The notes: generated by a model not told the origin, from the sequence alone. A DNA stretch of 64,000 nt from Massilia aquatica (GCF_011682045.1 NZ_VVIW01000010.1:124001-188000), one strand, 5' to 3'; shown: positions 24,784 through 34,497, counted from the stretch's first letter. Translations and numbers: made by a program.

Positions 24784-26814
24784 ATGAGATTGAAGGCGGC
24801 AATACAATATACGGTACTGAGCGCGGCACTTGCCGTGTTTGCACCCGCGGCACAGGCGTCGAAGATCGCGTATGAGCTTGAATGTCCCAGCCAGTTAGCC
24901 GATCTCACGCCCGAGCGCGTCGAGACGATGATGCAGCAGGAGCCGCGGCCCGACCTTGAGTGCTATATGCGGGCCCTGGTGCGCTCGCAAGGGCAGGCCG
25001 TGCCTGTCCTGGTTCGCCTGCTGCGCGATCAGCGCGATGTTTCACGCACCGTTGCCCTGTGGACGATGGTTCATCTGGGTCCGGCGGCAGCGCCGGCCTT
25101 GCCCGAGCTGATGGCGCTGCACCAGCGCGAGATGGGCGAACTGGACCGCCTGCAGGCGCAAGGCGCCGACTACAAGACCCTTGCGCAAGCGCAAAGTGCG
25201 GCGACCACCGTCACGCGCGTGTTCAGGGATCTTGGCCGCGTCGCGCAGCCGGCGATCCCGTATCTGTCGGCGCTGTACGCCAATCCCGCCTACCCGCACG
25301 GGCTGCGTGACGAGATCGCCATGGCGATCTGGCAGATCTCCGAGGAAAATGACAGCGCACGCCTGCGGACGATTGCGGCGCTGCTGTCGAGCGGGAAGGT
25401 GACGCATGAGGCGGCACAATTGATCGCGCCATTCCTGATCCGCATGGGTAGCCGCGCCAGTCCGGTCTTGCCTGCACTGCGGACAAGCTTGCTCAATGAT
25501 TGGACGAGCGGACTGATTGATGCTTATCTTGCCGTGCAGGGAGACGAGATCGGTATCCCGTATCTGTTCCAGGTGGGAGGGGAGTCGCCCACGCCGGTTG
25601 CCGATACGCTCCGAAAGCGGGGTCCGCTGGCTGACCGGTATGTAACGGACGCCATCAAGCTACCGTCATCGAGAACGGCCGCCATCGCCCTGCTCAGGGA
25701 CATCGATTTGCCAGGCGCGATGGCGCACCTGGTTGACGAGCTGGACAATCCAGCAAGCGCCGACAGTGCCGCCACGGCGTTCGTTACCATCGGGCGCAAA
25801 TCGGCGCCGGCCAACCAAAAACTGCTGGCGCTGCTGGACGCCGGCGGCACGCGGGACCGTGCGCGCCGCAATCTTTTGCTCAATGCGATCGACAGCACCG
25901 GCCCGGTCACCGGGATTGCGCGCAGCCTGCTGCTCGACGCTTTTCAAGACGACCTGCGGGTGGCGCTGCGACAGAAGGACCTGGAACAGCGTCAACGCCC
26001 CTGCAAGGGCCAGCTGTGCGCGCCGGTCGACTGCCTGAGCGCCAGGCTGCTGGAAAAATCCGGAGCGCTCGTGGCGTCCGACTTGCCGATGCTCAAACGC
26101 GCGTACCGCGACGCCGCACAGGCCGGTGCGCGCGCGTGCCTGAGCAACACCACCGGTCTGATCGCCAGCCTGGGGTCGCGTCCGGCCCTTGAATTCCTGT
26201 ACGAGCGTTTCCTGGCCAGCCGCCGCGAGCACGACATGGACGATCTGCGGCGCGGATTGACGATCAATATCGCGCCCGCCGTGCCGCGCATCGCGGCTGG
26301 CATTGGCCGCCTGCGCGGCGACCGGCTGGTCATGGTCGAGTCCATGCTGCTCGCGCCGGGCGGCGAAGAGTTTCTGGCAACTTATCAGGCGCGCGTCGTG
26401 CCGGGCTTGCTGGCACTGCCATTCGCCGCCGATGCCGATCGCGCGCTGGCGCAGTCGTACAGCGAATACAGCAGATCAATCGGCATGAGTCCCGGCATGC
26501 CCGAGAGCACCATGCCGACCACCAGGGGAGGGCTGGCGGTGCTGCGCATCGAGCGCATTGCACCGAGGACGCCTGAACTAATGAGCGTGCTGTTGCGGAT
26601 GGCGGCCGGGTCCGGCGAGGATGTGGCGAAACAGGCCGAAGCCGCCCTCGGGAACATCCGCATCCAGCAGCGCGCTTTGCGCGCGGCATGTTTCAGGGAG
26701 ATCGGCGACTGGCTGGTGGCGTTGCCCGCCGGCCCCGCGCAGCGCCGCCTGGCGCGGCTGCAGAAGGTGTATGCTTTCTCGTACAAGGATCACGGCATTG
26801 CGCCCCTGGAATAG
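24784..26814 (+). CDS. secreted HEAT-repeat-like protein
   Basis: The 676-residue protein has a signal peptide (about 1-24) and then an almost all-helical body with repeating patterns such as A-V-P-V-L-V-R-L-L-R and A-A-P-A-L-P-E-L, typical of HEAT/PBS-like alpha-solenoids. These act as protein-binding scaffolds. A small Cys cluster (C-K-G-Q-L-C-A-P-V-D-C) lies near 400. The ATG at 24784 starts the signal sequence and has GGGAA about ten bases upstream; the open frame extends 25 codons further up. It is divergent from the secreted protein gene at 24633. No enzyme function is evident. Confidence 0.75.
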   Translation: MRLKAAIQYTVLSAALAVFAPAAQASKIAYELECPSQLADLTPERVETMMQQEPRPDLECYMRALVRSQGQAVPVLVRLLRDQRDVSRTVALWTMVHLGPAAAPALPELMALHQREMGELDRLQAQGADYKTLAQAQSAATTVTRVFRDLGRVAQPAIPYLSALYANPAYPHGLRDEIAMAIWQISEENDSARLRTIAALLSSGKVTHEAAQLIAPFLIRMGSRASPVLPALRTSLLNDWTSGLIDAYLAVQGDEIGIPYLFQVGGESPTPVADTLRKRGPLADRYVTDAIKLPSSRTAAIALLRDIDLPGAMAHLVDELDNPASADSAATAFVTIGRKSAPANQKLLALLDAGGTRDRARRNLLLNAIDSTGPVTGIARSLLLDAFQDDLRVALRQKDLEQRQRPCKGQLCAPVDCLSARLLEKSGALVASDLPMLKRAYRDAAQAGARACLSNTTGLIASLGSRPALEFLYERFLASRREHDMDDLRRGLTINIAPAVPRIAAGIGRLRGDRLVMVESMLLAPGGEEFLATYQARVVPGLLALPFAADADRALAQSYSEYSRSIGMSPGMPESTMPTTRGGLAVLRIERIAPRTPELMSVLLRMAAGSGEDVAKQAEAALGNIRIQQRALRAACFREIGDWLVALPAGPAQRRLARLQKVYAFSYKDHGIAPLE

Positions 26815-26832
26815 CCGCGCTGACCCTGTATC

Positions 26833-27462
26833 ATGGCGGCCATGCCACGCAGGCCCGTCTTGCCTGCCCGAGGAGCCGCTGTCTTGCAATCCATCCTGTT
26901 TATTGCCGCTGTACTAATGGCAACCCTGTCCGGCGCCGCCACCGCCGGTGCGGACCGGTGCGCCCGCTATGCCGCCGAGCTCGATGTGGGACCCGGTTGC
27001 GATTGCGGCAGCTCGCTGCTGCCGGGCTATCCACTCCAACTGCGGGACAGCAGTATTTTGAAGGGTACGCCGGCATTGACGCTGGTCGCCGCCTGCGGAT
27101 ACGCGCCCATCGAAGACTACCATGCCGGTATCTTTCTTTTCAAAGGCAATGTGCGAGCGACAGGGACGTTGAGGATCAGTTGGTCCGAGGTGGTTGGCGA
27201 GGTGATCGAGTTTGATATTGCCAGCCCGGCCATCGGCACGGTGCCGTACCTGTTTCGAAGTTTCCAGTTCGAAAACGAAAAGATCCGCTCGCGCCTGCGC
27301 CTGCCGCGCTTGACGGAAAGCGAGCGATGCTGGTCGGCGCCGGCCGGCATCGACATCCGGAGCATCCGCGTGGTGGCTGGAGGCGGGACCGATGACGCGG
27401 CGACAAAGGCCTTGCAATACCGGATCGTCAAGGCAGGAAAATTTACCCGGTGCACGCAATGA
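26833..27462 (+). CDS. secreted hypothetical protein
   Basis: The 209-residue product has a basic N-terminus followed by a hydrophobic stretch (about 18-38) ending in A-T-A-G-A, a likely signal peptide. The mature part has C-x12-C-x-C and three further cysteines, and no known domain. It starts 18 bases after the HEAT-like gene and could be cotranscribed. The exact start is uncertain; an ATG at 26842 is equally possible. Confidence 0.6.
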   Translation: MAAMPRRPVLPARGAAVLQSILFIAAVLMATLSGAATAGADRCARYAAELDVGPGCDCGSSLLPGYPLQLRDSSILKGTPALTLVAACGYAPIEDYHAGIFLFKGNVRATGTLRISWSEVVGEVIEFDIASPAIGTVPYLFRSFQFENEKIRSRLRLPRLTESERCWSAPAGIDIRSIRVVAGGGTDDAATKALQYRIVKAGKFTRCTQ

Positions 27463-27564
27463 ACGCGTAACGATGATGCATTTGCGATACGTTACGCCAA
27501 CCTCGGCGCGGGAAGATTTTCGCACTGCGTAGAATAAACATGGGCACGGTTACCCGACCTGCGC

Positions 27565-27990
27565 ATGTCGATGAGAATGGACACAACGATGAAATTGGGA
27601 CGTGATGTATTGGTAATCGACACCAGCGCGTGGTTGCCTGAGTATGGCGAGACGACGGTCGACGTGGCCACCGACGGCAGGGAGCTGTCGGTCATCATCG
27701 AATTCGACGGCGAGCAAGTGCTTGAGCGCAAAAAGCTGGTGTTCACATCGGTGTGCTCGTTCACCTACGCGTCATTTCCCGGCGTGGCGACGGCCGCGTT
27801 CGAGCATGACCAAGCGCACACGGTGCCGATCGACGCCCTGGCCGAGTATCCCGATTCGGAAGCGGCCACGGCATGGACCAGGCATTTTCCCTATGGCGGC
27901 CGGGTACGGCATTACCGTATCTATTTCTTGAGCGCGAACAAATCCCTCACCGTGTTCGCATGCGGTGTCACCTTGGTGGACATGGAGTGA
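27565..27990 (+). CDS. hypothetical protein upstream of a tyrosine phosphatase
   Basis: The 141-residue protein is soluble, with mixed strands and helices, and contains no motif I know. The start is either 27565 or 27589, where the conserved-looking sequence M-K-L-G begins. Its stop is only five bases before the ATG of the phosphatase gene, and the ribosome binding site of that gene lies inside its last codons, so the two are coupled and probably work together. Confidence 0.6.
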   Translation: MSMRMDTTMKLGRDVLVIDTSAWLPEYGETTVDVATDGRELSVIIEFDGEQVLERKKLVFTSVCSFTYASFPGVATAAFEHDQAHTVPIDALAEYPDSEAATAWTRHFPYGGRVRHYRIYFLSANKSLTVFACGVTLVDME

Positions 27991-27995
27991 AAACG

Positions 27996-28487
27996 ATGAT
28001 GCAAGGTCAAGACACCGGAATAGGCCAGATCCGCAAGGTGCTGTTCATGAGCGCCGAGGATGCCAGCGAGGTGCCGCCCGACGTTTCCGCGCGCACGTAC
28101 GTGCTGCGCATCCTCGACGGGCAGGCGGTCGGACATCACGTCTATCCGCCGCTGCGCGAGGGGCACGCCTGGGTGCGCGAATACGCCTTCGACGACATCG
28201 TGCCCGGCGCCGCGAGCGATGCCGGCGCGGCGCCGCATCTTTTCTCGGAAACGATCGCCCGGGCCATCCTGCGCGAGCTGCGCGAGGTGCTGGCGCGCGA
28301 AGGGATCGACCTGCTGCTGGTGCACTGTTTCGCCGGCGCCAGCCGTTCCCCGGCCGTGGCCGAGGTGCTGGCCGGCCTGTATGGCGTAGCGATTGCGGAC
28401 ACCTGCTACCCGCGCGATCCGCGCTTCAAGGTCACGCCCAACCAGCATGTGTATGACACAATGCTGCGCGTCGCATCGCAGGGTTGA
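27996..28487 (+). CDS. tyrosine / dual-specificity phosphatase-like protein
   Basis: The 163-residue protein carries the phosphatase loop H-C-F-A-G-A-S-R-S-P-A-V-A near residues 109-121 (C-x5-R with the following Ser), preceded by a long helix. This matches small prokaryotic proteins of the dual-specificity/tyrosine phosphatase superfamily. A general-acid Asp is not obvious; the D-D at about 65-66 is a candidate. ATG at 27996 has GGAG eight bases upstream. The substrate is unknown. Confidence 0.75.
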   Translation: MMQGQDTGIGQIRKVLFMSAEDASEVPPDVSARTYVLRILDGQAVGHHVYPPLREGHAWVREYAFDDIVPGAASDAGAAPHLFSETIARAILRELREVLAREGIDLLLVHCFAGASRSPAVAEVLAGLYGVAIADTCYPRDPRFKVTPNQHVYDTMLRVASQG

Positions 28488-28587
28488 CCGCCGGCCGGCA
28501 CCGCATGCGCTTTAGAACGCACTCTCTAGCGTAGCTCACTAGAATGGATCGCAGATCCGACCCCTATTTCATTCACGGAGTTCCGCA

Positions 28588-29163
28588 ATGACAAAAAAAC
28601 TCAAGCCGCAGGCCGTCGAGGACGACTCGCAACTGGCCGACGCCGTGCGCGCTTCGGCGCACCAGATCTGGCAAGCCGGCCTTGGCGCGTTCGCCAAGGC
28701 GCAGGAAGAGGGCAGCCGGGTATTCAGCAAACTGGTCCAGGAAGGCAACGACCTGCAAAAACGCACCCGCTCGATGGCCGAGGACAAGGCCGGTGGCGTG
28801 GCCGAGGGCGCCGCCAGCGTGGCCGAGCTGGTGGCGCGCCAGGCGTCCGGATCATGGGACAAGATGGAGCAGGTGTTCGAAGACCGCGTCACGCGCGCCC
28901 TGGCGGGCATGGGCGTGCCGACCCAGGAGCAGTTCAAGGCGCTGGCCTCGCGCGTCGAGGAATTGAGCAAGCAGGTGGCTGAACTGAGCGGTAAACCGGC
29001 TCCGGCGGCAGCCGCCGCCAGGAGCGCCGCGAAGACGGCGTCCAGGGCGCCTGCCAAGCCGGCAGCGAAGAAAGCCGCCAAGCCAGCCGCCAAGGCAGTG
29101 GGGACGCCACGCAAGCGCGCAACAGCCAAAGCCCCTGCACCGCCGGGCGGCGAGGACGCCTGA
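28588..29163 (+). CDS. phasin family protein with Ala/Lys/Pro-rich tail (PhaI/PhaF-like)
   Basis: The 191-residue protein has an amphipathic phasin domain (about 15-130: W-Q-A-G-L-G-A-F-A-K-A, then coiled-coil helices) and a C-terminal tail of A-A-K-K-A-type repeats, as in PhaF/PhaI and histone-H1-like proteins. Phasins coat polyhydroxyalkanoate granules; the basic tail of PhaF binds DNA and helps granules segregate. It is followed by a TetR-family regulator, a common neighbour. A clear GGAG site (CACGGAG) precedes the ATG. Confidence 0.85.
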   Translation: MTKKLKPQAVEDDSQLADAVRASAHQIWQAGLGAFAKAQEEGSRVFSKLVQEGNDLQKRTRSMAEDKAGGVAEGAASVAELVARQASGSWDKMEQVFEDRVTRALAGMGVPTQEQFKALASRVEELSKQVAELSGKPAPAAAAARSAAKTASRAPAKPAAKKAAKPAAKAVGTPRKRATAKAPAPPGGEDA

Positions 29164-29223
29164 CCGTACGCCGGGGTATCGTCATTGGCCTGTGAATACC
29201 CCCATGTTCGGTGTTATGCTTGC

Positions 29224-29916
29224 ATGAGAAAAAACACCGACCGCCCCGCCATGCTACAGAAAGCTCCCCGCCGCACCCGTGAACGCATCCTCGAATTGTC
29301 GTTACGGCTGTTTAACGAGTTCGGCGAGCCGAATATCACGACCACGGTGATCGCCGAGGAGATGAATATTTCTCCGGGCAATCTCTACTACCATTTCCGT
29401 AACAAGGATGACATCGTCAATTCGATCTTCGTGCAGTTCGAAGCCGAGATCGAACGCATCCTGACGGTGCCGGACGGGCGCCGCTCGAACATCGAGGACG
29501 TGTGGATCTACCTGCACCTGATGTTCGAACTGATCTGGCGCTACCGCTTTTTCTACCGCGACCTGAACGACCTGCTCTCGCGCAACCGCAAGCTCGAACT
29601 GCATTTCAAGCTGATCCTGGCGCACAAGATCAAGGTGGCCAAGGAACTGTGCGAAGACCTGCGCAGCGAAAAGTCGCTCGAAGCGTCGGACGCCGACATC
29701 AACGCCATGGCCACCAATATGGTGGTGGTGGCCACCTACTGGCTGTCGTATGAATACGTGCTCAATCCGCGCAAGTATTCGGAGCAGCAGGCCATGTCGG
29801 ACGCGCTGGCGCGCGGCTGCTACCAGGTGCTCTCGCAGATCGGTCCTTACCTGCGCGGCGACACGCACCTGCTGTTCCAGAAGCTGTCCGAGGAATACCT
29901 GAAAAAACTCAAATAA
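29224..29916 (+). CDS. TetR/AcrR family transcriptional regulator
   Basis: The 230-residue protein has an N-terminal TetR-type helix-turn-helix (about 14-65, with I-T-T-T-V-I-A-E-E-M-N-I-S-P-G-N-L-Y-Y-H-F) and a helical ligand-binding domain. The true start may be 29251 (M-L-Q-K-A-P-R-R-T-R-E-R-I); a TATGCT at 29214-29219 would be a plausible -10 and favours the later start. It lies downstream of the phasin and 12 bp before a LOG-family gene. The regulated genes are not evident; no clear palindrome was found upstream. Confidence 0.85.
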   Translation: MRKNTDRPAMLQKAPRRTRERILELSLRLFNEFGEPNITTTVIAEEMNISPGNLYYHFRNKDDIVNSIFVQFEAEIERILTVPDGRRSNIEDVWIYLHLMFELIWRYRFFYRDLNDLLSRNRKLELHFKLILAHKIKVAKELCEDLRSEKSLEASDADINAMATNMVVVATYWLSYEYVLNPRKYSEQQAMSDALARGCYQVLSQIGPYLRGDTHLLFQKLSEEYLKKLK

Positions 29917-29928
29917 GAAGCGGCACAC

Positions 29929-30468
29929 ATGAAATCAATCGCAGTCTATTGCGGCGCCTCGTACGGCGCCTCGCCGCTGTACGCGGACAGCGCGCGCGCC
30001 ATGGGCCGCGCGCTGGTGGAGCAGGGCATCGGTCTTGTATTTGGCGGCGGCAAGGTGGGCCTGATGGGCGTCATCGCCGACGAAGTGCTGCGTCTTGGCG
30101 GCCAAGCGGTCGGCGTGATTCCGCAGGCGCTGGTCGAGCGCGAACTGGCGCACCAGGGCCTGACCAAGCTGTTCATCGTGCGCGACATGCATGAGCGCAA
30201 AGCCATGATGGCCGAACTGTCGGACGGCTTCATCGCCATGCCGGGCGGGATGGGCACGCTCGAAGAACTGTTCGAGATGCTGACCTGGTCGCAGCTCGGC
30301 ATCCACCGTAAACCCATCGGCGTGCTCAATGCCGGCGGCTTTTACGACCTGCTGGCCGCGTTTGTCATGCACCAGCATCGCGAAGCGTTCGTGCGCGAAG
30401 ACCATGTGGGCCTGATGATGGTCGAAGCCGAGCCGGAGGCGCTGCTGGCGCGCCTGCTGGCCCGCTAG
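29929..30468 (+). CDS. LOG family nucleotide phosphoribohydrolase (TIGR00730)
   Basis: The 179-residue protein has the LOG family signature P-G-G-M-G-T-L-E-E near residue 103 and a G-G-G-K-x-G-L-M-G nucleotide-binding loop near 40. Members release the base from nucleoside 5'-monophosphates (the cytokinin-activating reaction in plants; purine salvage or stress roles in bacteria). It is cotranscribed with the TetR gene before it. Confidence 0.88.
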   Translation: MKSIAVYCGASYGASPLYADSARAMGRALVEQGIGLVFGGGKVGLMGVIADEVLRLGGQAVGVIPQALVERELAHQGLTKLFIVRDMHERKAMMAELSDGFIAMPGGMGTLEELFEMLTWSQLGIHRKPIGVLNAGGFYDLLAAFVMHQHREAFVREDHVGLMMVEAEPEALLARLLAR

Positions 30469-30485
30469 GCTAAGCCGGCCACCCC

Positions 30486-31328
30486 GTGTCCGGCGCCATC
30501 GTGCTGCTGGTGCTGTTTGCCGCGCTGCTGCACGCGAGCTGGAATGCACTGGTCAAGGCCGGCCCCGACAAACTCCTCTCCACCGTGCTGGTAGCTTGCG
30601 GCAGCGCTCTGCCGGCCGCGCTGGCGCTGCCGTTCCTGGCGCTGCCGGCGCCGGCCAGCTGGCCGTGGCTGGCCGCGTCCGCGTGCATGCACCTGGTTTA
30701 CTACCGGCTGCTGGCCGCCGCCTACGCGCATGGCGACATGAGCCACGCCTATCCGCTCATGCGCGGCAGCGCGCCCCTGCTGGTGGCGCTGGCGTCCGCC
30801 GCGTTGGTCGGTGAAGTGCTCAGCGTGCGGCAGTATGGCGCGATCGCACTCATTTGCGCCGGTGTGCTGGCGATGGGGCTGTGGCGCGGCGCCGACACCA
30901 CGCCGCCGTCGCGCCGCGCCACCCTGTTTGCCTTGTTCAACGCCGCCGTGATCGCGTGCTACACCCTGATCGACGGCGTCGGCGTGCGCCTGTCCGGCGC
31001 GCCAGTGGCCTATACCCTGTGGCTGTTCGCGCTGTCGGCGCTCGTGCTGCTCGTGTCGGTGGTGGGCAAACGGCACGCCCTGGCTGACTACGGCCGCCGG
31101 TACTGGAAGACCGGCCTGCTCGGCGGCCTGGTGTCGATGGCCTCGTACGGGCTGGCCTTGTGGGCCATGACGGCGGCGCCAGTGGCCGTCATCGCCGCGC
31201 TGCGCGAAACCTCGATCCTGTTCGCGGCGCTGATCGCCAGCGTGTTCCTGCGCGAGCGGCTTGGCGTGCGGCGTGTGTGCGCGGTCGGTTTGATTGCGGG
31301 TGGCGCGGTGGCGATGCGGTTTGCGTGA
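30486..31328 (+). CDS. EamA / DMT family transporter
   Basis: The 280-residue protein has about ten transmembrane helices in two EamA repeats (about 1-135 and 145-280) and begins L-L-H-A-S-W-N-A-L-V-K, a common start of this family. It starts at GTG (30486), 17 bases after the LOG gene. EamA proteins export small metabolites such as amino acids or nucleosides; the substrate cannot be told. Confidence 0.85.
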   Translation: MSGAIVLLVLFAALLHASWNALVKAGPDKLLSTVLVACGSALPAALALPFLALPAPASWPWLAASACMHLVYYRLLAAAYAHGDMSHAYPLMRGSAPLLVALASAALVGEVLSVRQYGAIALICAGVLAMGLWRGADTTPPSRRATLFALFNAAVIACYTLIDGVGVRLSGAPVAYTLWLFALSALVLLVSVVGKRHALADYGRRYWKTGLLGGLVSMASYGLALWAMTAAPVAVIAALRETSILFAALIASVFLRERLGVRRVCAVGLIAGGAVAMRFA

Positions 31329-31348
31329 CGGCGCATCAGTCAGTTTCG

Positions 31349-34048
31349 TCACGCCGCATCGGCCTCTGGCGCGAACAATGGCCGCCCGGCGCTGTCGCAG
31401 CCGGCCTGCATGCGCGCCTGTTCTTCCAGCAGCAACGCGATCTGCGCCGCCGGCACCGGGCGGCTGAACAGGTAGCCCTGCATTTCGTCGCAGTCGTTGT
31501 CGCGCAGGAAGGCGCACTGCTGTTCGGTCTCGACGCCCTCGGCGATCACGCGCAGCTTGAGCATGTGCCCGAGCGAGATCACCGCCTTCGCAATCGCCTG
31601 GTCATCGGTGTTGTCGGCCAGTTCGCGCACGAAGGACTTGTCGATCTTGAGGGTGCTGATGGGGAAGGACTTGAGCGCCGACAGGCTCGAATAGCCAGTC
31701 CCGAAGTCGTCGATCGACAGCGAAATGCCCATCGCCTTTAGCTCGCGCATCTTGCCGATCGACTGCGACAGGTCGCGCATGATCAGGCTTTCGGTCACTT
31801 CCAGCTCCAGCGCGCCTGGTGCCAGGGCGCTCTCGCGCAGGGCGGCGGCGACCCGTTCGACCAGGCGCTTTTCTTCGAACTGGCGCGGCGAGACGTTGAC
31901 CGACATCGTCACCGGCGCCAGGCCCGCATCCTGCCACGCCTTGTTCTGGCGGCAGGCCGTGTGCAGCACCCAGTCGCCGATGGCGACAATCAGCCCGCTT
32001 TCTTCGGCCAGGCCGATAAAGCGCATCGGCGAGACTACGCCATGCTCGGGATGCTCCCAGCGGATCAGCGCTTCGACCCCGAAAATGAGGCCGCTGCGCA
32101 GGTCCACCTTGGGCTGGTACAGCAGATGGAACTGGGCGTCGTCGAGGGCGCCGCGCAAGCCTTCGAGCAGCACCAGTTTTTCTTCGACGCTGGCGTTCAT
32201 TTCGCGCGTGTAGAACTGGAAGTTATTGTTGCCCATCTCCTTGGCGCGGTACATGGCGGCGTCGGCGTTCATCATCAGGGTGTTCGGTTCGGCCCCGTCG
32301 CGCGGGTACATCACCACGCCCATGCTGCAGCTGACCTGGACTTCCTGGCCGTCGAGCAGGATCGGTTCAGTGACGGCCTGGCGGATCTTTTCCAGCACCG
32401 GCGCCACCGCCATCGGGTTGTCCGCCTGGTCGGGCAGGATGATGATGAATTCGTCGCCGCCGAAGCGCCCCAGGGTGTCTTCGCGCCGCACGCAGGCGGC
32501 CATGCGCGTGCCCACCACCTTGAGCAGTTCGTCGCCGGCGTTGTGACCGAGGCCGTCGTTGACCAGCTTGAAGCCATCGAGGTCGATGAAGGCCACCGCC
32601 ACGCAGCGCCCGCGCCGCTGGGCCTGGACGATGGCCTGGTCCAGCCGGTCGCGGATCAGGCTGCGGTTGGGCAGTCCGGTCAGCTCGTCATGGTGCGCCA
32701 TGTGGCGGATGCGTTCTTCCGCCACCTTGCGTTCGGTGATGTCGCGCACGATCGCCACCACGCCGTCTTCGACCGCCACCACCTGGCGGTGCAGCCAGCA
32801 GGTGCGATCGCCGCTCAGTTCGGCCAGCCATTCGGCTTCGTGCACGCCGCCGGCCAGGGTGACCTTGATCAGGTCCTCGAAGATGCCGGTGTCCCGGAAT
32901 GCCGGCAGCATGGCCGACAGGCGCATGCCGCGCAGGGCCGGCTTGTCCATGCCGGCCAGTTTTTCGGCGCGCGTGTTGGTCGCTTCGATGACGAAGTCGG
33001 TGATCGCGCCGCTCTCGTCGAGAATGCGGCGCATGACGAAAAACGCATCCAGGCTCGCTTCCGACGCGGCGGCGTAGGTTTCCTGGGCGCGCCGGATGCG
33101 GCGCCGGGTGCGCGTGAGCTGCCACGACCAGACGCACACCAGGGTGACGATGACGACCAGCACGGTGCTGCTGCCGCCGGCCACCCACAGGTAGTTGCGG
33201 CGCTGCTGCTCGAAGGCGGCCATCGATTCGTGTTCGGACAGGCCGACCAGCGCGGTCAGCGAAAAGCCGTGCAGGCGGCGCACGCTGGTGTAGCGCGGCA
33301 CGCCGTCCCAGCCGCTGGCCACCACCTGGCCGGCGCCGGTGCCGGACGAGAAGCGCGGCGCGCTCTGGCCCCAGGTCACCTTGTCGCCGATGCGCAGGGC
33401 GCGAAACACGCCATCGGCGCCGTACAGCCCGAGCGCCCCCGACTCGCCCAGGCGCGAGCGCTCGTAGCCGCTGGTGAAGTAGGCCGGGTCGACTTCGAGG
33501 ATGACGATGCCGGCGAACTTGCCGTCGGTGTCGTTCAGGCGCCGCGTGAAGTGCAGGTGCCAGTCCTGGTTGGCGTCGTCGCGCAAGGTCTGGCTGGCGT
33601 AGGACGTACTGGTGTCGCTGTCGCGGTGAAAGCCGAAGTAGCCCTGCTGCGACACGTCGATCTCGCGCGCCGGCGGGTTGCTGGCCACGACCATGCCGTC
33701 GCGGTTGGCGATGCTGACCACGAACACCAGGCCGGACGGCAGCAAGCCTTGCTGGTCGAGGGCGGGCAGGGCGCCGGCCGTACCTTTCAGCTCGACCGCG
33801 TACTTGAGCACTTTCAGGGTCTGGTCGATGCTGCCCAGATTGCGCTGCATCTGCGCTTCGTAGGTGTCGATCAGTTCCTGGCTCGACGCGCGCGCGGCGT
33901 TGGCGGCGGCGCTGCGCTCGATGCCGATGAAGTGGTCGGTCGCCATCCAGATCATCACCAGCAGCAGCAGCGCGAACAGCGGCAGCGAGATGTGGGTTTC
34001 CTGCCCGAGCCCGAGCAGGCGCGTGAGGCGGGCGCGCATGCTGTTCAT
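31349..34048 (-). CDS. membrane-bound Cache-PAS-GGDEF-EAL protein
   Basis: The 899-residue protein has a transmembrane helix (about 22-37), a periplasmic Cache-type sensor domain (about 45-285), a second helix (about 293-316), a PAS domain (about 335-455), GGDEF (about 465-625) and EAL (about 640-890). GGDEF is intact in G-R-F-G-G-D-E-F with an RRED inhibitory site five residues before. EAL, N-V-S, E-V-T-E-S, D-D-F-G-T-G-Y-S-S-L and E-G-V-E are all present. It is therefore a potential bifunctional c-di-GMP cyclase/phosphodiesterase with an external sensor. It follows the periplasmic-binding-like gene by two bases and a porin gene before that, so the three form one operon. Confidence 0.9.
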   Translation of the reverse strand: MNSMRARLTRLLGLGQETHISLPLFALLLLVMIWMATDHFIGIERSAAANAARASSQELIDTYEAQMQRNLGSIDQTLKVLKYAVELKGTAGALPALDQQGLLPSGLVFVVSIANRDGMVVASNPPAREIDVSQQGYFGFHRDSDTSTSYASQTLRDDANQDWHLHFTRRLNDTDGKFAGIVILEVDPAYFTSGYERSRLGESGALGLYGADGVFRALRIGDKVTWGQSAPRFSSGTGAGQVVASGWDGVPRYTSVRRLHGFSLTALVGLSEHESMAAFEQQRRNYLWVAGGSSTVLVVIVTLVCVWSWQLTRTRRRIRRAQETYAAASEASLDAFFVMRRILDESGAITDFVIEATNTRAEKLAGMDKPALRGMRLSAMLPAFRDTGIFEDLIKVTLAGGVHEAEWLAELSGDRTCWLHRQVVAVEDGVVAIVRDITERKVAEERIRHMAHHDELTGLPNRSLIRDRLDQAIVQAQRRGRCVAVAFIDLDGFKLVNDGLGHNAGDELLKVVGTRMAACVRREDTLGRFGGDEFIIILPDQADNPMAVAPVLEKIRQAVTEPILLDGQEVQVSCSMGVVMYPRDGAEPNTLMMNADAAMYRAKEMGNNNFQFYTREMNASVEEKLVLLEGLRGALDDAQFHLLYQPKVDLRSGLIFGVEALIRWEHPEHGVVSPMRFIGLAEESGLIVAIGDWVLHTACRQNKAWQDAGLAPVTMSVNVSPRQFEEKRLVERVAAALRESALAPGALELEVTESLIMRDLSQSIGKMRELKAMGISLSIDDFGTGYSSLSALKSFPISTLKIDKSFVRELADNTDDQAIAKAVISLGHMLKLRVIAEGVETEQQCAFLRDNDCDEMQGYLFSRPVPAAQIALLLEEQARMQAGCDSAGRPLFAPEADAA

Positions 34049-34050
34049 GC

Positions 34051-34497
34051 TCAGCGCACCATCAGCACGGCCTTGACGCTCGGGTCGAGCGCGGCCTTGT
34101 CGATGTAGCCGATCAGGGCGGGATTGTCGGCCACCATGCGCCGCACGGCGGCACTGTCGCCGGCTTCCTTGGGCGGCTGGCCGCGGCCGGTGAAGATCAT
34201 CTTGGTCCAGTAAGCCTTGAGCAGGGCCGGCGTCTTGCTGGTCACGCGCGCATAGAATTCGTCGCGCAGGGCGCTGCCGATGCGCTGGTCGAGCGCCACC
34301 GCTTCGGCGCCGTCGGGAAAGGTGCCGGCCTGGCCGAGGAAGATGTCGGCCACCTGGTCGGCGCGCAGGCTGGCGACCGGGCTCCTGGCCGAGACGATCA
34401 CCACCAGTTCGGCGCCGCAAGCGTGCAGCGATGACGCGGACAAGACTGCGGTCATGGCGCAGCTTGCCAGCAGGCGGCGCAGGGTTCGATTGTGCAT
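34051..34497 (-). CDS. phosphate-binding-like periplasmic protein
   Basis: The 148-residue product has a signal peptide (about 1-28) and a short periplasmic-binding-like domain with the pattern V-A-D-I-F-L-G-Q-A-G-x-F-P-D-G and, later, W-T-K-M-I-F-T-G-R-G-Q-P-P, typical of small PstS-like substrate-binding proteins. It is half the size of a full PstS. Its place between a porin and a Cache-domain c-di-GMP enzyme suggests that it senses or hands over a ligand to the Cache domain, which is inference. Confidence 0.8.
   Translation of the reverse strand: MHNRTLRRLLASCAMTAVLSASSLHACGAELVVIVSARSPVASLRADQVADIFLGQAGTFPDGAEAVALDQRIGSALRDEFYARVTSKTPALLKAYWTKMIFTGRGQPPKEAGDSAAVRRMVADNPALIGYIDKAALDPSVKAVLMVR

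Noticed and set aside
31961-34108. 715-codon antisense frame over the Cache-GGDEF-EAL gene
   Set aside because: Shadow; no domain and atypical composition.
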